Shown piece after piece: positions 63,023 to 64,000 of a stretch of DNA of 64,000 bases. The stretch covers positions 1-64,000 of the forward strand of contig NZ_JACXSI010000012.1 of the NCBI RefSeq assembly GCF_014712675.1, written 5' to 3'. The position numbers were made by a program, and so were the translations under genes. This DNA is from Peribacillus faecalis. GTDB lineage: Bacteria; Bacillota; Bacilli; Bacillales; DSM-1321. The notes under the pieces were generated by a model. That model saw nothing but the letters and a program-made list of their open reading frames with translations. It was not told where the DNA came from and made no database searches. Position 1 is the stretch's first letter, and each line of letters starts with the position of its first letter.

Positions 63023-64000
63023 TTATACATTGAAAAATGGCAACTCTTCAAACCCTAATAATGAAACTAACGTACGGCGATCAAGCAATTGATTATTCCA
63101 TTCGCAAGAAGTCTCGGACACGTATAAGCATGCATGACATGCCGCTCCATTAACAGAAGTCTGTAAATCAAAATCACCATCAGAACAATGCGGATCAGAT
63201 GAGCAATGCTCCATTCTTTCCAAAGCGCGAACAAAGATTGGATATAACTTCTCTGGCTTCGTTAATTCAATTAGACCTCCTAGACTCCCTTCTGAATCTG
63301 AAGAAGCTGTATAGATTAAAACGCCCATCATTCCTGGACCGCAATATAGCCTTTCTCGAAGTGAAGTGGTAGAGTATCCAGAATGAGCAGCAAATTCTTT
63401 CATTAACATATGAGAAAAGGAATGAATTAATATATCCTTAGATGAAAGATCCCTAGAGCTATAACCTAATTCTTCTCTCTTTCGGTTGTATTTCAGAATG
63501 ATATTCTGCAACTGTTCCTGTATGGTTTGATTGGATTGCCATCCATTTATTTTATTTGGGTTGAACTCAAAAAATACTCCTTCACCATGAACAAGAGCTC
63601 CTGGTAACCAAGGTTGTTTTCTCTCCATGATAGATATAGCTTGTATATCTTCTTCAAAAAAAGGGTCAGGATACTGCAACCTTGTAAATCCATGTAAGAC
63701 TCTTACTTCCCTTAATCGATCGACACGCGTAATCTTCTTAAAATAAGGCTTTAAGTCATCATGCACCATTACGTCCTTGCTGATAAACCCTGTTGTTTCT
63801 TGATCATTCACATTACCTATGGTTAAAGTGGACCATTCTTGTTTTCTAATTGAATCATAGGTTACCATTTGTTCGTTAACATAATAACTCATAATTTTTT
63901 CATAATCAGATTCATCCCTGCCAAGAGCCGAACATATAACCATCTTCTTCATATTTTCATCAAAATTCATTGAATTTAGTAAGTTCGAGATAATTTCTCT
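63023..64000 (-). CDS. drmB: DUF1998 protein, DrmB-like (DISARM); partial, runs off the right edge
   Basis: The last 325 codons of a larger gene: the frame is open to the window edge, with REIISNLLNSMNF preceding the first internal ATG at 63970. The DUF1998 domain is recognisable by SFSHMLMKEFAAHSGYSTTSLRERLY and by the Cys cluster HCSSDPHCSDGD, NGAACHACLYVSETSCEW with LLDRRTLV. This is the C-terminal arrangement of DrmB, a core DISARM protein. Related DUF1998 regions also occur at the ends of some helicases, but no helicase motifs are in the visible part. It precedes brxF by about 35-45 bases on the same strand, so it appears co-transcribed with the BREX genes. Confidence 0.72.
   Translation of the reverse strand, partial: REIISNLLNSMNFDENMKKMVICSALGRDESDYEKIMSYYVNEQMVTYDSIRKQEWSTLTIGNVNDQETTGFISKDVMVHDDLKPYFKKITRVDRLREVRVLHGFTRLQYPDPFFEEDIQAISIMERKQPWLPGALVHGEGVFFEFNPNKINGWQSNQTIQEQLQNIILKYNRKREELGYSSRDLSSKDILIHSFSHMLMKEFAAHSGYSTTSLRERLYCGPGMMGVLIYTASSDSEGSLGGLIELTKPEKLYPIFVRALERMEHCSSDPHCSDGDFDLQTSVNGAACHACLYVSETSCEWNNQLLDRRTLVSLLGFEELPFFNV

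Noticed and set aside
41191-64000. Prophage or integrative element carrying the defence genes
   Set aside because: No integrase, structural phage genes, tRNA attachment site or flanking repeats were seen in the window.
50099-64000. A pure class 1 DISARM system
   Set aside because: PglZ, BrxC and BrxF are BREX proteins and no DrmA or DrmC gene is visible; only the DUF1998 gene and possibly the helicase fit DISARM.

Overview
The window looks like a chromosomal stretch of a low-to-moderate GC Firmicute of the order Bacillales (Bacillaceae or Planococcaceae type). Reasons: strong AGGAGG-like ribosome binding sites, many intrinsic terminators, Fur and CtsR operators of Bacillus type, and recognisable Bacillus families (FeuABC-YusV, ClpE with a CtsR operator, NupC, OhrR, DUF2639, YehS, NERD). 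No rRNA, tRNA, integrase or origin was seen. The species cannot be named from the sequence alone.

Left part, about 1-41 kb: ordinary chromosomal functions. The left edge carries the 5' end of a class C group II intron directly after a terminator. Next come an orphan sensor kinase, a Fur-controlled catecholate siderophore operon (feuABC-yusV), a Nudix hydrolase, an acetamidase/formamidase-family enzyme, a NERD gene broken by one in-frame stop, nupC, two clpE paralogues behind CtsR operators, a CPBP protease, a BcrA-type ABC exporter, a Fur-controlled flavodoxin, a glutathione peroxidase, an oppABCDF operon, a WYL regulator, a tandem lysE pair (first copy decayed), an amino acid permease, membrane proteins, a DhaL-DegV fusion, an OhrR-type regulator and a short-chain dehydrogenase. 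OhrR-like operators lie over the peroxidase promoter and between the fusion gene and ohrR.

This part is rich in dispersed repeats. One family is 21-bp tandem arrays, three of which share an AATTCNTCC unit and a fourth of which has the same period but another unit. Another is a composite, structured element whose stems covary between copies and whose intact 5' ends abut terminator hairpins. One copy separates oppA from oppB.

Right part, about 41.2-64 kb: a defence island transcribed leftward. From the right edge: the C-terminal half of a DUF1998 (DrmB-like, DISARM) protein, then a type 3 BREX-like set brxF, brxC, pglX (methyltransferase), pglZ, a BrxA-position gene and an SNF2 helicase (BrxHII/DrmD-like). 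A DUF2075 NTPase with a PD-(D/E)XK-like N-terminus follows, then a very long terminator hairpin, three unrecognised genes in one unit, and a large DUF4011-type SF1 helicase with a C-terminal Vsr/DUF559-like nuclease domain. The joining of a DISARM-type gene to a BREX-3 operon, a BrxF without Walker A motif, and the unknown three-gene cassette are the most unusual observations.
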